From Novosphingobium sp. (GTDB lineage: Bacteria > Pseudomonadota > Alphaproteobacteria > Sphingomonadales > Sphingomonadaceae), in contig NZ_JAUYNB010000033.1 of the NCBI RefSeq assembly GCF_030699305.1, forward strand, positions 57,853-121,852: 64,000 nucleotides of DNA. The letters run 5' to 3'. The position numbers and the translations under genes were made by a program. This document shows, piece by piece, positions 26,711-36,300 of the stretch (position 1 is its first letter; each line of letters opens with the position of its first letter). The notes beneath the pieces are model-generated. The model was not told where the DNA came from. It did no database searches and saw only the letters and a list, made by a program, of their open reading frames with translations.

Positions 26711-28057
26711 ATGATGCCGTCACCCAAGTTTACCCGCCGCATGGCCGCCCCGCTGGCCGTGGTTCTGGCTGTTGCCCTGTCCGGTTGCGGCGTGTTCGGC
26801 GGCAAGGACAAGCCGACGACGCCGACCATCGGCAATCGCATTCCGATCCTGTCGAAAGTCGATACCTCGGCCAAGCTCGATCCGGCGCTGGCCGGGGTCA
26901 GCGTGATCGTGCCTCCCGCCACCGCCAACGCCGATTGGGCGCAGGCTGGCGGCACGGCCAACAAGAATTACGGCAACCTGGCCATCTCGGCCAACCCGGC
27001 GCGGTCGTGGTCGGTCCAGATCGCCGGTTCGACCAAGAAGCAGCGGCTGGCGGCATCGCCGGTGGTCGGCGGCGGGCAGTTGTTCGTGATGGACACCAAC
27101 GGCATGGTCCACGCGTTCGACGTGCAGACCGGATCGCCCCGCTGGAAGCAGGGCTTTGAAATTCAGGGCGATGGCTCGAACTCGGTCTATGGCGGCGGCG
27201 CGGCCTATGACAACGGCCGGGTCTATATCACCACCGGCATGGGCGAAGTTGCCGCGCTGGATGTGACCGACGGCAAAGTGCTGTGGAAGAAGAAGCCGTC
27301 CGGCCCGCTGCGCGGATCGCCGACGCTCGCCTATAATTCGGTGTTCGTGATGACGATGGACAACCAGCTGTGGTCGCTCAACGCCGCAGATGGTGAGCCG
27401 CTGTGGAACGAAACCTCCTCCACCGGGCAGACCGGGGTGTTCGGCGTGGGCGCCCCCGCTGCCGGGCAGGGCACCGTGATCGCGGGCTTCTCCACCGGGG
27501 AGCTTACCGCGTTCCGTTATGAAAACGGCCGCCAACTGTGGAACGACGCGCTGGCCCGCACCTCGCTGTCGACGTCCGTGGGCGTGCTTACCGACATCGA
27601 CGCCGATCCGATCATTGATCGCGGCCGGGTCTATGCCCTTGGTCAGGGCGGGCGCATGGCCGCTTATGAACTGGTCACCGGCCAGCGCATCTGGGAACTC
27701 AACCTGGCGGGGATTTCCACCCCGGCCATCGCGGGTGACTGGATCTTCACGCTGACCGACGATGCCAAGCTGCTGTGCATGGCGCGCACCACCGGCAAGG
27801 TCCGCTGGATTTCGCAGCAGTCGCAGTTCGAGAACGAGGAAAAGAAGAAGAACGCGATCTACTGGACCGGGCCGGTGCTGGCCGGGGAACGCCTGTGGTT
27901 CGCCAATTCGCGCGGCGAAATCCATTCCGCCGGGATCGCCGATGGCCAGTCGCGCCTGTTCGCCGAAGTGAAGGCGCCGATCACGCTGGCACCGATCGTG
28001 GCGGGCGGCACGCTCTATGTGCTGGACGACAGCGGCCGGATCACCGCGTTCCGCTGA
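26711..28057 (+). CDS. bamB: Outer membrane protein assembly factor BamB
   Basis: A 448-aa lipoprotein with a signal peptide ending in the lipobox VALSGCGVFG, followed by an eight-bladed PQQ-like beta-propeller. Repeated blade motifs include FDVQTGSPRWK, LDVTDGKVLWKKKP, LNAADGEPLWNE and MARTTGKVRWI. BamB is a scaffold of the BAM complex that inserts outer-membrane beta-barrels. The ATG at 26711 follows AAGGACGAG. A clear repeat-bearing intergenic region follows. Confidence 0.92.
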   Translation: MMPSPKFTRRMAAPLAVVLAVALSGCGVFGGKDKPTTPTIGNRIPILSKVDTSAKLDPALAGVSVIVPPATANADWAQAGGTANKNYGNLAISANPARSWSVQIAGSTKKQRLAASPVVGGGQLFVMDTNGMVHAFDVQTGSPRWKQGFEIQGDGSNSVYGGGAAYDNGRVYITTGMGEVAALDVTDGKVLWKKKPSGPLRGSPTLAYNSVFVMTMDNQLWSLNAADGEPLWNETSSTGQTGVFGVGAPAAGQGTVIAGFSTGELTAFRYENGRQLWNDALARTSLSTSVGVLTDIDADPIIDRGRVYALGQGGRMAAYELVTGQRIWELNLAGISTPAIAGDWIFTLTDDAKLLCMARTTGKVRWISQQSQFENEEKKKNAIYWTGPVLAGERLWFANSRGEIHSAGIADGQSRLFAEVKAPITLAPIVAGGTLYVLDDSGRITAFR

Positions 28058-28086
28058 TCTTTCGTATCGACGGACTGCTCGTTTCC

Positions 28087-28194
28087 CGTCACCCTGAACT
28101 CGTTTCAGGGTCCATCGTGTAATCTGGTGCAGTTTTGGCCGGATAAAGCCGCTCAGGCGGCCCGATGGATGCTGAAACAAGTCCAGCATGACGG
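28087..28194. repeat. Inverted pair of sphingomonad-type intergenic repeats
   Basis: The unit at 28087-28115 contains CCCTGAACTCGTTTCAGGG and the inverted unit at 28165-28194 contains GCTGAAACAAGTCCAGC. They share ends reading CGTCA at the outside and TCCAT at the inside when oriented alike. They form a large stem-loop in the 200-base gap between bamB and the membrane methyltransferase gene. Related units recur at 29634-29912. Confidence 0.8.
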
Positions 28195-28257
28195 TGGAAA
28201 TTGGCCGATAGCCACGCCGTTACCGGCCCTTTAACCCTTCGCCGCTAAGGCGGAGGG

Positions 28258-29607
28258 ATGACCCCGCGCAATCCCGTGGCCGATCCCCGGCCTGCCAGCG
28301 ATGTTTCTTCCGCCGTCGGCTTCGTCGGCGTGGGCAGCCTGTGTGCGTGGATCCTGTTCTGCCATTTCTATCCCGAGATTGCCCCGGTGCTGGGCTTGTC
28401 CGCCGAGGGCGGTCGGCTGACCGGGCCGGTTGCCGCGCTGTTCGGGCTGGTGGCCGCCGCGCTGCCGATGGTGCTGTGGTCGGTGCTGGTCGACAAGGTT
28501 CACCGCCGCCCCTCGACCGGGATCGACTGGGATCATCCGCGCCCCGTGGCAGACATCATCGACATTTCGATCACCAAACTGGCGGGGCTGTGGGCCACAT
28601 GGGCGCTGATCGCCGGACTGTATTGCCTGGGGCGGTGGTACTGGGATGATTTCTACGCCATTTCGATGCAGGTGCTGGGGCTGGCGGTGCTGCCGCTGTT
28701 CCTGCTCTCCATCCCTTATGTCATCTGGCTCGACCGGGTGCTGATCGATCCGCGCGATGCCTCGTGGCATTTCGGCGCGGCGCTGGTCGGGCGTGAGGCG
28801 CACGATCCTGAGCAGGTCTGGATTCACTTGCGCGCCTGGGCGGTGAAGGGCTTTTTCACCGCGTTCATGATTGCCATCGTCCCCGGTGCATTCGCGGAAC
28901 TGGTCGGCAAGGACTGGTCCGATCAGTTCGCCAACCCGATCGCGTTTGCGGGCATTCTGGTGCTGCTGATGTTCGTGTTCGACGAACAGATCGGCACGGT
29001 CGGCTATATCCTGACGATGAAGCCGCTCGACGCGCAGATCCGCTCGGCCAATCCCTATCTGGCGGGCTGGGTCGCGGCGCTGGCGTGCTATCCGCCGTTC
29101 CAGCTGATGCAGGGCGGCGGGCCGCTGTTCTATCAGTCGAACACGGCGGACTGGACGTTCTGGCTGGGCGAATACCCCGCGCTGATGTGGGGCTGGGCCG
29201 GGCTGCTGGTGCTGCTCACCGCGATCTACGCCTGGGCTACAGTCGCGTTCGGTATCCGCTTTTCCAACCTGACTTATCGCGGCGTGCTGACCAATGGCCC
29301 CTATGCCTACACGCGCCATCCGGCCTACCTGTCGAAGAACGCGTTCTGGTGGGTGTCGGTGCTGCCGTTCCTGGTAACCAGCGGATCGGTGGTCGATGCG
29401 GTGCGCAACACCTTCTTCCTGGGCTGCGTCAGCGCGATCTATTACTGGCGCGCCCGGACCGAGGAAGCGCATCTGCTGGGCGAAGACCCGAAATACGGCG
29501 AATACCACGCGTGGATGAACCGCCACGGACTGATCACCGCGCCGCTCCACCGGCTGTGGCAGGGGATTGCTGGCCGCCGCCGCCCGGTGCTGCAGGCGGC
29601 GGAGTAG
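28258..29607 (+). CDS. Polytopic membrane protein with ICMT/PEMT-like methyltransferase domain
   Basis: A 449-aa integral membrane protein with about ten helices. The last 130 residues carry NGPYAYTRHPAYLSKNAFWW and a following RARTEEAHLLGEDPKYGEYH, the SAM- and substrate-binding signature of isoprenylcysteine carboxyl and phospholipid N-methyltransferases. The first 300 residues are a long membrane region, so the protein is about twice the usual size. It may methylate a lipid or thiol; no substrate is evident. It is flanked on both sides by related inverted repeats. Confidence 0.75.
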   Translation: MTPRNPVADPRPASDVSSAVGFVGVGSLCAWILFCHFYPEIAPVLGLSAEGGRLTGPVAALFGLVAAALPMVLWSVLVDKVHRRPSTGIDWDHPRPVADIIDISITKLAGLWATWALIAGLYCLGRWYWDDFYAISMQVLGLAVLPLFLLSIPYVIWLDRVLIDPRDASWHFGAALVGREAHDPEQVWIHLRAWAVKGFFTAFMIAIVPGAFAELVGKDWSDQFANPIAFAGILVLLMFVFDEQIGTVGYILTMKPLDAQIRSANPYLAGWVAALACYPPFQLMQGGGPLFYQSNTADWTFWLGEYPALMWGWAGLLVLLTAIYAWATVAFGIRFSNLTYRGVLTNGPYAYTRHPAYLSKNAFWWVSVLPFLVTSGSVVDAVRNTFFLGCVSAIYYWRARTEEAHLLGEDPKYGEYHAWMNRHGLITAPLHRLWQGIAGRRRPVLQAAE

Positions 29608-29950
29608 GCCCCACACGCTCGTCGCTCGCCGTTCGTCACCCTGAACTTGTTTGGTGTTTATCCCGTTTACATACGTTCCCACCACCTTCGTCACCCTGAA
29701 CTCGTTTCAGGGTCCATCTCTCCTCCTGCACGGACAGTGCGGGCCGAGAAATGGATGCTGAAACAAGTTCAGCATGACGGTTTAGACTTTACGGTGCCGA
29801 AGGGGATAAGCGCCAACTTGTTTCAGGGTCCACCACGCGGCCAACCTTGGTGCGGGCCGGATGAAACCGCGCATCGGGCCTGATGGATGCTGAAACAAGT
29901 TCAGCATGACGGTTTTGGGTGACGATGTGGGAGAGGAAGGGAATGTCCCC
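29608..29950. repeat. Gene-free region with a cluster of related inverted repeats
   Basis: This 343-base stretch holds no convincing gene. It contains five related units: 29634-29652 (truncated), 29689-29718 (CCCTGAACTCGTTTCAGGG), 29751-29780 (inverted, GCTGAAACAAGTTCAGC), 29815-29833 (partial, AACTTGTTTCAGGGTCC) and 29883-29912 (inverted, same as 29751). Forward and inverted units alternate, giving stem-loops. The spacers differ in length and sequence, so this is not a CRISPR array. Confidence 0.8.
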
Positions 29951-30253
29951 TCAGATTTCTTCCAAACCGCTTACTTCATAGACCGTGATGCTCCGACCCG
30001 TCAGGCCCAGTCCGGCGCGTTCTTCGGCCCAGACGGCCATGTGCGGCGTTTTGAGGTGCGCGCCAAGCTGCGCGCGGCTGGCCCAGACTTCGCTGACCCG
30101 GATCAGGCCGGGGTCGAGCACATCTTCGGCGTAGTTGTATTCGATGCAGCCATCCTCGGCGCGGGTGGCGTCCATCACCTTGCGCATGGCGGCACGGGCC
30201 TCGTCCATGCGCTCGGCGGGCAGGCGGAACTGTCCAATCACGGCAACTGTCAT
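29951..30253 (-). CDS. Antibiotic biosynthesis monooxygenase (ABM) fold protein
   Basis: A 100-aa dimeric ferredoxin-like protein of the ABM/YgiN group. It starts MTVAVIGQFRLPAERMDEAR and contains CIEYNYAEDVLDPGLIRVSE and LKTPHMAVW, typical of this fold. Family members include quinol and polyketide monooxygenases that need no cofactor, but many have unknown substrates. I choose the ATG at 30253, which overlaps the gshA stop by one base; upstream sequence is gshA read in another frame. It is the last gene of the rsmE-gshA run. Confidence 0.8.
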   Translation of the reverse strand: MTVAVIGQFRLPAERMDEARAAMRKVMDATRAEDGCIEYNYAEDVLDPGLIRVSEVWASRAQLGAHLKTPHMAVWAEERAGLGLTGRSITVYEVSGLEEI

Positions 30254-31623
30254 CAGAATGCTTCCTCGTACACGCGCGACAGGTCGCCGTTCCATTCGCC
30301 GTGGAACTTGTCGAGCAGGCGCTGCGCCGGAACCTTGCCGCTGGCGACGATCTCGTCGAGCGGGTTCAGGAACGCGCATTCGTTGTCGCCCGCCTTGTTG
30401 AACTGCGCGCGCGCGGCGAGGCCGCTGCGCGAGATCGCCAGCACTTCGGCCGCGATGTCCTTCAGTTTGCCGCCGCCGGGCAGGGGCGCATCCAGCCCCA
30501 GCTTCGGCACGGCGGAGCGCAGCGCCTCGCGCCCGTCCATGTCCCAGCCTTTGACCAGATCCCATGCCGCATCGAGCGCGGTCTGGTCATAGAGCAGGCC
30601 GACCCACAGCGCGGGCAGCGCGCAAATCCGGCTCCACGGCCCGCCATCGGCGCCGCGCATTTCGAGGAAGCTTTTCAGCCGCACTTCGGGGAAAGCGGTG
30701 GACAGGTGATCGATCCAGTCGCTCGCCGTGGGGCGTTCGCCCGGCAGCGCGGGGAGCTTACCGTCGAGGAAATCGCGGAAGCTCTGCCCCGCCGCGTCGA
30801 TATATTTGCCGTCGCGGTAGACAAAATACATCGGCACATCGAGCATGTATTCGGCGTAGCGTTCGTACCCGAACCCGTCCTCGAACACGAACGGCAGCAT
30901 CCCCGTGCGGGCCGGATCGGTGTCTGACCAGATGTGGCTGCGGTACGACAGGAAGCCGTTGGGCTTGCCTTCGGTGAACGGAGAATTGGCGAACAGCGCG
31001 GTCGCGAGCGGTTGCAGCGCCAGACTGGTGCGGAACTTCTGCACCATGTCGGCCTCGCTCGAATAATCGAGGTTCACCTGGATCGTGCAGGTCCGCAGCA
31101 TCATGTCGAGGCCCATCGTGCCGACGCGCGGCATATGCCGCAGCATGATGTCATAACGGCCCTTGGGCATGATCGGCAGTTCGGCGCGGGTCTTGTCGGG
31201 CCACATGCCGAGGCCGAGGAAGCCGGTGCCGGTGCGTTCACCGATGGCCTTGACCTGATCTAGGTGACGGCCGGTTTCGGCGCAGGTCTGGTGCAGGTTT
31301 TCCAGCGGCGCACCGGACAGTTCCAGCTGGCCCGCCGGTTCCAGACTGATGCCGCCGTCCGCACCCGCCAGTGCAATCACGTTCCCGCCCTCCAGCACCG
31401 GTTCCCAGCCGAAGTCTTCCAGCGATTTCAGCATGTCGCGGATGCCGCCGGGTTCTTCATACGACGGGGCGTGATGATCGCCGCGCGCGAACACCAGCTT
31501 TTCGTGTTCGGTGCCGATCCGCCAGCGCTCACGCGGCTTTTCGCCCTTGATCATCGGGGCGATCAGCTGGGCGCTGTTTTCGATCACGGGATCGTTGCGA
31601 TCTGAAACCTGTTGGGTGCTCAT
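30253..31623 (-). CDS. gshA: Glutamate-cysteine ligase
   Basis: A 456-aa enzyme of the plant/alphaproteobacterial GCS2-like class that joins glutamate and cysteine, the first step of glutathione synthesis. IGTEHEKLVFARGDHHAPSY, LEGGNVIALAGADGGISLEP and MLRTCTIQVNLDYSSEADMV are class signatures. The length matches the family. The gene lies 53 bases downstream of rsmE and is coupled to the ABM gene. Glutathione would serve the glutathione peroxidase at 63.4 kb. Confidence 0.93.
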   Translation of the reverse strand: MSTQQVSDRNDPVIENSAQLIAPMIKGEKPRERWRIGTEHEKLVFARGDHHAPSYEEPGGIRDMLKSLEDFGWEPVLEGGNVIALAGADGGISLEPAGQLELSGAPLENLHQTCAETGRHLDQVKAIGERTGTGFLGLGMWPDKTRAELPIMPKGRYDIMLRHMPRVGTMGLDMMLRTCTIQVNLDYSSEADMVQKFRTSLALQPLATALFANSPFTEGKPNGFLSYRSHIWSDTDPARTGMLPFVFEDGFGYERYAEYMLDVPMYFVYRDGKYIDAAGQSFRDFLDGKLPALPGERPTASDWIDHLSTAFPEVRLKSFLEMRGADGGPWSRICALPALWVGLLYDQTALDAAWDLVKGWDMDGREALRSAVPKLGLDAPLPGGGKLKDIAAEVLAISRSGLAARAQFNKAGDNECAFLNPLDEIVASGKVPAQRLLDKFHGEWNGDLSRVYEEAF

Positions 31624-31676
31624 GGCGGGGAATTAGTGCGTTGTCCGCCCTGATGCCAGCAAATTTGTTTGGTTGC

Positions 31677-32420
31677 CTACCAATCCCCGCTTGTCCCCAT
31701 CCATAGCGCGGTGGCGGCAATCGCCGCCGTCTCGCCGCGCAGGATGCGTGGCCCCAGCGTGATCGCGCGCGCTTCTGGCAGAGCGCGGATCGCGGCGCGC
31801 TCGTCCGCGTCGAACCCGCCTTCGGGGCCAACCAGCAGTGCGGCGGGGCCGGTGTGGGCGGCAAAGGCGGTGGCAGCGGGATCGCCGCCGTTCTCATCGG
31901 CAAAGAACAGCGCGCGCGGCGCGTCCCACCCGCGCAGCAGCGCGTCCAGCTTCACCGGCGCGGCCAGCCGGGGCAGGGCGGTGCGGGCGCATTGTTCCGC
32001 AGCTTCGGTCAGGATCGCATTGGCGCGGTCGAGGTTGAGCTTGTCGGCCACGCAGCGCCGGGTCAGCACCGGCTGGATGTGCCGCACGCCCAACTCGCAG
32101 GCCTTTTCCAGCACGAGATCGAACCGGTCCTTTTTCAGCAGCGCGGCGCAGAGCGTGAAATCGGGCACCTCCTCACGGGGGCGCAGCAGCGTTTCGGGCA
32201 CCAGCACCACATCGCGCTTGCCCGCGCTGGCCACGCGCGCGGCCCATTCGCCGGTCTGGTCGTCGCACAGGATCACGGCATCGCCTTCGCCCACACGCAT
32301 CACGCGCGACAGGTAATGCGCCTGCGGCCCGTCGATGGCCACGGCCACGCCCTCGGCCAGCGGAGCGGGGATGAACAGGCGAGGGGCGCTCTTGGGCGGC
32401 CAGGCGGGGGTAGCGGGCAT
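31677..32420 (-). CDS. rsmE: 16S rRNA (uracil1498-N3)-methyltransferase
   Basis: A 247-aa SPOUT-class methyltransferase that modifies U1498 of 16S rRNA. HYLSRVMRVGEGDAV near residue 30 belongs to the N-terminal PUA-like domain, and LLVGPEGGFDADERAAI and LGPRILRGETAAIAA are the trefoil-knot SAM site. The start at 32420 is supported by its fit to the family N-terminus. It is divergent from ubiA with 44 bases between and upstream of gshA. Confidence 0.93.
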   Translation of the reverse strand: MPATPAWPPKSAPRLFIPAPLAEGVAVAIDGPQAHYLSRVMRVGEGDAVILCDDQTGEWAARVASAGKRDVVLVPETLLRPREEVPDFTLCAALLKKDRFDLVLEKACELGVRHIQPVLTRRCVADKLNLDRANAILTEAAEQCARTALPRLAAPVKLDALLRGWDAPRALFFADENGGDPAATAFAAHTGPAALLVGPEGGFDADERAAIRALPEARAITLGPRILRGETAAIAATALWMGTSGDW

Positions 32421-32464
32421 GGCCTTCCTCTAGCGCATTTTCGCCCGCAGGCTAGAGAGGGCGC

Positions 32465-33367
32465 ATGACCGCCGAAATCGTTCCCGATTCCCAGCACAAG
32501 GGGCTGGTCGCCGCGCTGCCCGCCACCTTGCGCAATTATGCGCTGCTCGCCCGGTTCGACCGGCCGATCGGCTGGTGGCTGCTGTTCTGGCCCTGCGCCT
32601 GGGGCCTGCTGCTGGCCGGCGGGCAGGCGCGGTGGGACTTGCTGGCGTGGATGCTGCTGGGCTCCATCGCCATGCGCGGGGCGGGCTGCGTCTATAACGA
32701 TATCGTCGATGCCGATCTGGACAAGCAGGTCGCCCGCACCGCCGCGCGGCCCATCGCCAGCGGGGCAGTCAGCAAACGGGCGGCGTGGGTCTGGCTGCTG
32801 GCGCTCGCCGCTGTCGGCCTGATCGTGCTGCTGCAACTGCGCCTGACCGCGCAACTGGTCGCGCTGGCCAGTCTGGCGCTGGTTGCGGCTTATCCCTTCA
32901 TGAAGCGGATCACCGGATTTCCGCAGGCCTGGCTGGGGCTGGTGTTCACCTGGGGCGCGCCGACTGCGTGGGTCGCGATCCGGGGCGACGGGCTGGACGT
33001 GCTGGCCGCGCTCTATGCCGGGGCCGTGCTGTGGTGCATCGGCTATGACACGATCTACGCCTGTCAGGACCGCGAGGATGACGCGATGGTCGGCATCGGC
33101 TCCAGCGCGCTGACGCTGGGGCGGCACGTGCGCACCGGCGTCGCGGCGTTCTATGCAGGGGCGGTGCTGTGCTGGGCGCTGGCGTTCTGGTGGCTGCGGC
33201 CCGATCCGCTTATCCTGCTGGCGCTGGCCCCCGCCGCGCTGCATCTGGGCTGGCAGGCGCTGACGCTGAACCCCGACGACGGCGGCAACGCCCTGACCCG
33301 GTTCCGCGCCAATCGCTTTACCGGGCTGCTGCTGGCGCTGGGCTGCTGGGTGGTCGGCAACGCCTGA
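32465..33367 (+). CDS. ubiA: 4-hydroxybenzoate polyprenyltransferase
   Basis: A 300-aa membrane enzyme that attaches the polyprenyl chain to 4-hydroxybenzoate in ubiquinone synthesis. The two Asp-rich motifs are NDIVDADLDKQVARTAARP and DTIYACQDREDDAMVG. RPIGWWLLFWPCAWGLLLA near the start is UbiA-specific and separates it from the heme synthase CtaB. It ends seven bases before the convergent smc stop codon. Confidence 0.94.
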   Translation: MTAEIVPDSQHKGLVAALPATLRNYALLARFDRPIGWWLLFWPCAWGLLLAGGQARWDLLAWMLLGSIAMRGAGCVYNDIVDADLDKQVARTAARPIASGAVSKRAAWVWLLALAAVGLIVLLQLRLTAQLVALASLALVAAYPFMKRITGFPQAWLGLVFTWGAPTAWVAIRGDGLDVLAALYAGAVLWCIGYDTIYACQDREDDAMVGIGSSALTLGRHVRTGVAAFYAGAVLCWALAFWWLRPDPLILLALAPAALHLGWQALTLNPDDGGNALTRFRANRFTGLLLALGCWVVGNA

Positions 33368-33374
33368 CCGGTGT

Positions 33375-36300
33375 CTATTCCGCTGCCAGCAACCGTTCCG
33401 CCGCGCCAAGGTCCACGCTGACGAGGCGCGAGATTCCGCGTTCGACCATGGTCACGCCGAACAGGCGGTGCATCCGGCTCATCGTCACGGCGTTGTGGGT
33501 GACGATCAGGTAGCGCGTGTCGGTTTCCTTGACCATCGCGTCGAGCAGGTCGCAGAACCGTTCGATGTTGGCGTCGTCCAGCGGCGCATCGACTTCGTCG
33601 AGCACGCAGATCGGCGCGGGGTTGGTGAGGAACAGCGCGAAGATCAGCGCGATCGCCGTCAGCGCCTGTTCCCCGCCCGACAGCAGGGTCAGCGATTGCA
33701 GGCGCTTGCCGGGCGGCTGGGCATAGATCTCAAGCCCCGCTTCGAGCGGATCGTCCGAATCGACCAGCGCCAGATGGGCCTGCCCGCCTTCGAACAGGCG
33801 GGTGAACAGGCGGCGGAAATGGCCGTCGACCGCCTCGAACGCAGCGCGCAGCCGTTCGCGCCCTTCGCGGTTGAGGCTGCCGATCGAACCGCGCAGGCGG
33901 TTGACCGCTTCGGCCAGTTCGGCCTGTTCCGCCGCGCTGGTGCCCTGCCGGGCCTCGGCGGCGGCGAGCTCTTCGGCGGCGACGAGGTTGACCGGGCCGA
34001 TCCGTTCGCGGTCGGCCACCAGCCGGTCATGCGCGGCGGATTCTTCCGGAGCAGAGGCGACTTCGGCGGACGCGAAGCCGAATCGTTCGGGCAGCAGCGG
34101 GGGCGGGCACTGGAACCGTTCGCCCGATATGCCGGCCATTTCCTGCCGCCGCGTTTCCTCATTCTCGGCCCGCGCGGTCGCCCCGGCGCGGGCCTCGCGG
34201 GCGGAGGAAAGTGCTTCGTTGGCGGCGGCAAAAGTGGTTTCGGACCGGCGCGCGGCCTCGGCGGTCTGGGTGACCTGCGCATCCGCAGCGGTCAGTTCGG
34301 CGGCAAGCCGCGTGCGGATCGCGTCCCCCGCCTCGATCTCGCGCAGCAGGCTGGCGGGCTTGGCGGCGATGACGGCGCGCTCCTCGGCGATTTCCTCGAA
34401 CCGGCGGGTCATCTGCGACAGGCGGCTGGCGGCGTCCCCGGCGCGGGCCTGCCAGCCCTTGATATCGCTGCGCTGGGTGGCGGTGCGTTCGCGCGCGACG
34501 GCGAGCGCGGAATCGTGCGCGGCCAGTGCGGCGGTGGCGGCTTGCAGCCCGGTGCGGGCGGCATCGTGGCGGGCCTGCGCAGCGGCCAGCTGGGCGCGGC
34601 CACTGGCCATGTCGGGCAGGGCGGCACGGCGGGCTTCCGCGCCGTCGCGCTCTGCCTCGGCCTGTTTGCGCTGTTCGGCCAGATCGGTCGCGGCGGCGGC
34701 GAGTTCGGCGCGGCGTGCCTCCAGCCGGGCCTTGGCGGCTTCGGCCTGATCGACCCCGCGCAGCGCGGCGCGTTCGGCATCGGCGGCGGCAGCGGCGGCG
34801 CGTTCGGATGCGACGATGGCAAGCTGCAATTCGCTGAGTGCAGCGATCACGCGGGCCTGCGCGGCCTCTGCCGTCGCAGCGGCATCACGCAGCGGGGGCA
34901 ACTCGTCCGCCAGCGCGGCAAACCGGTTTTCGGCCTCCAGCCGCGCCGCTTCCGCCGCGCCCTCGCCGCGTGCGACGAAGCCGTCCCAGCGGCGGATGCG
35001 CCCGGCCAGCGTGACGAGCCATTCGCCCGGGCCCAGCACGCGGCCATCGTCTGCTTCCGCGACATGAACCAGCGCCAGTCGTGCGGTCAGCTGCGGCGGG
35101 CATTCAGGGACGTGCGCGGCAAGGCTGTCCGCGACCGGCTGGGGCGCAGCGGCCCCGGTCCAGTAACGCCCGTCCTCGTCCGCCGGAGCCGGGCCCAGCG
35201 CGGTTTTCGCATCGCGGCCCAGCACGGCGGCGAGCGCGCGTTCATACCCCGGCGCGGCGCGCACCGCATCGAGCGCGACCGGCAGGCCATGTTTCGCGCT
35301 GGCCTGCTTGGCCCGCGCTTCACGATCACGCAGCAAGGCAGAATACTCGCGTTCCACCCCGGCCAGTTCCGCGCGCGCGGTGGCGAGCGCGCTGGAGGCG
35401 GTGTCGCGCTGCGCCTGCAAGTCGCCCTTGCGGGCCTGCTGCGCATCCAGCGCGGCGCGGGCAGTGGCCAGTGCCTCGGCAGCGGCGGCGCGGGCGCGTT
35501 CGGCTGCGGCCAGCGCGGCGTCGGGATCGCCTTCGCGGCCCAGACTGTCATGCAAGTCCTGCTGGCGGCGCGCATCGGTGTCCAGCCGGGCAAGGCGCTG
35601 GTCGGCAGCGGCGAGGGCGGCGTCGGCGACGCGCCATTCCGCCTCGACCCCGGCCTGCTGGGCGGTGGCGTTGGCGAGGGTCAGTTCGGCGCTGCGCAGC
35701 GCGCGGTCCGCTTCTTCCAGCGCGGCGAGCGCGGCGGGACGGCGCTGCTCGTCGGCGGCGAGGGCCGTTTCGCTGGCGGCGAGTTCGCGCTCCAGCCGCC
35801 CCAGCGCTTCGGCGGCATCACGGGTCAGCCGGTCGGCATCGCCCCGGTCCTCCTCCAGCCGCTGGTGCTGCCGGTCGAGGTCTTTGAGGCGCTGTTCGGC
35901 AGCTTCCAGCTGGCTGGTCAGCTGGGCCATGCGGTGGCCGTGGGCGGAGCTATCGTCGCGCCGGTCGGCCAGTTCGTCGCGCGCTGCGGCCAGCGCCTCG
36001 GCGGCGGCGTGCTGGGCGTCCTGCGCGGCTTTCATCGCGGCTTGCGTGTCGGTAACGCGCGTTTCCGCCGCTTGCGCCTCGGCCCGCGCGGCAGTGGCGG
36101 CGGCGGCGGCATCGCGCCAGCGGGCAAACACCAGCCGCGCCTCGGCCACGCGGACCTTGTCCGACAGCGCGGTATAGCGTTCGGCGGCGCGGGCTTGCCG
36201 GCGCAAGCTGGCGATCTGCTGGTCCAGCCCGGCCATCAGGTCTTCCAGCCGCGCGAGGTTGGCCTCGGTCGCGCGCAGTTTCTGTTCGGCGTCCTTGCGC

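Noticed and set aside
29647..29883. A 78-codon ORF within the repeat cluster
   Set aside because: It reads through the repeat units and has no coding signature or ribosome site.
29608..29950. Possible CRISPR array
   Set aside because: The repeat units alternate in orientation, differ in length and have irregular spacers with no cas genes; they are intergenic palindromic repeats.
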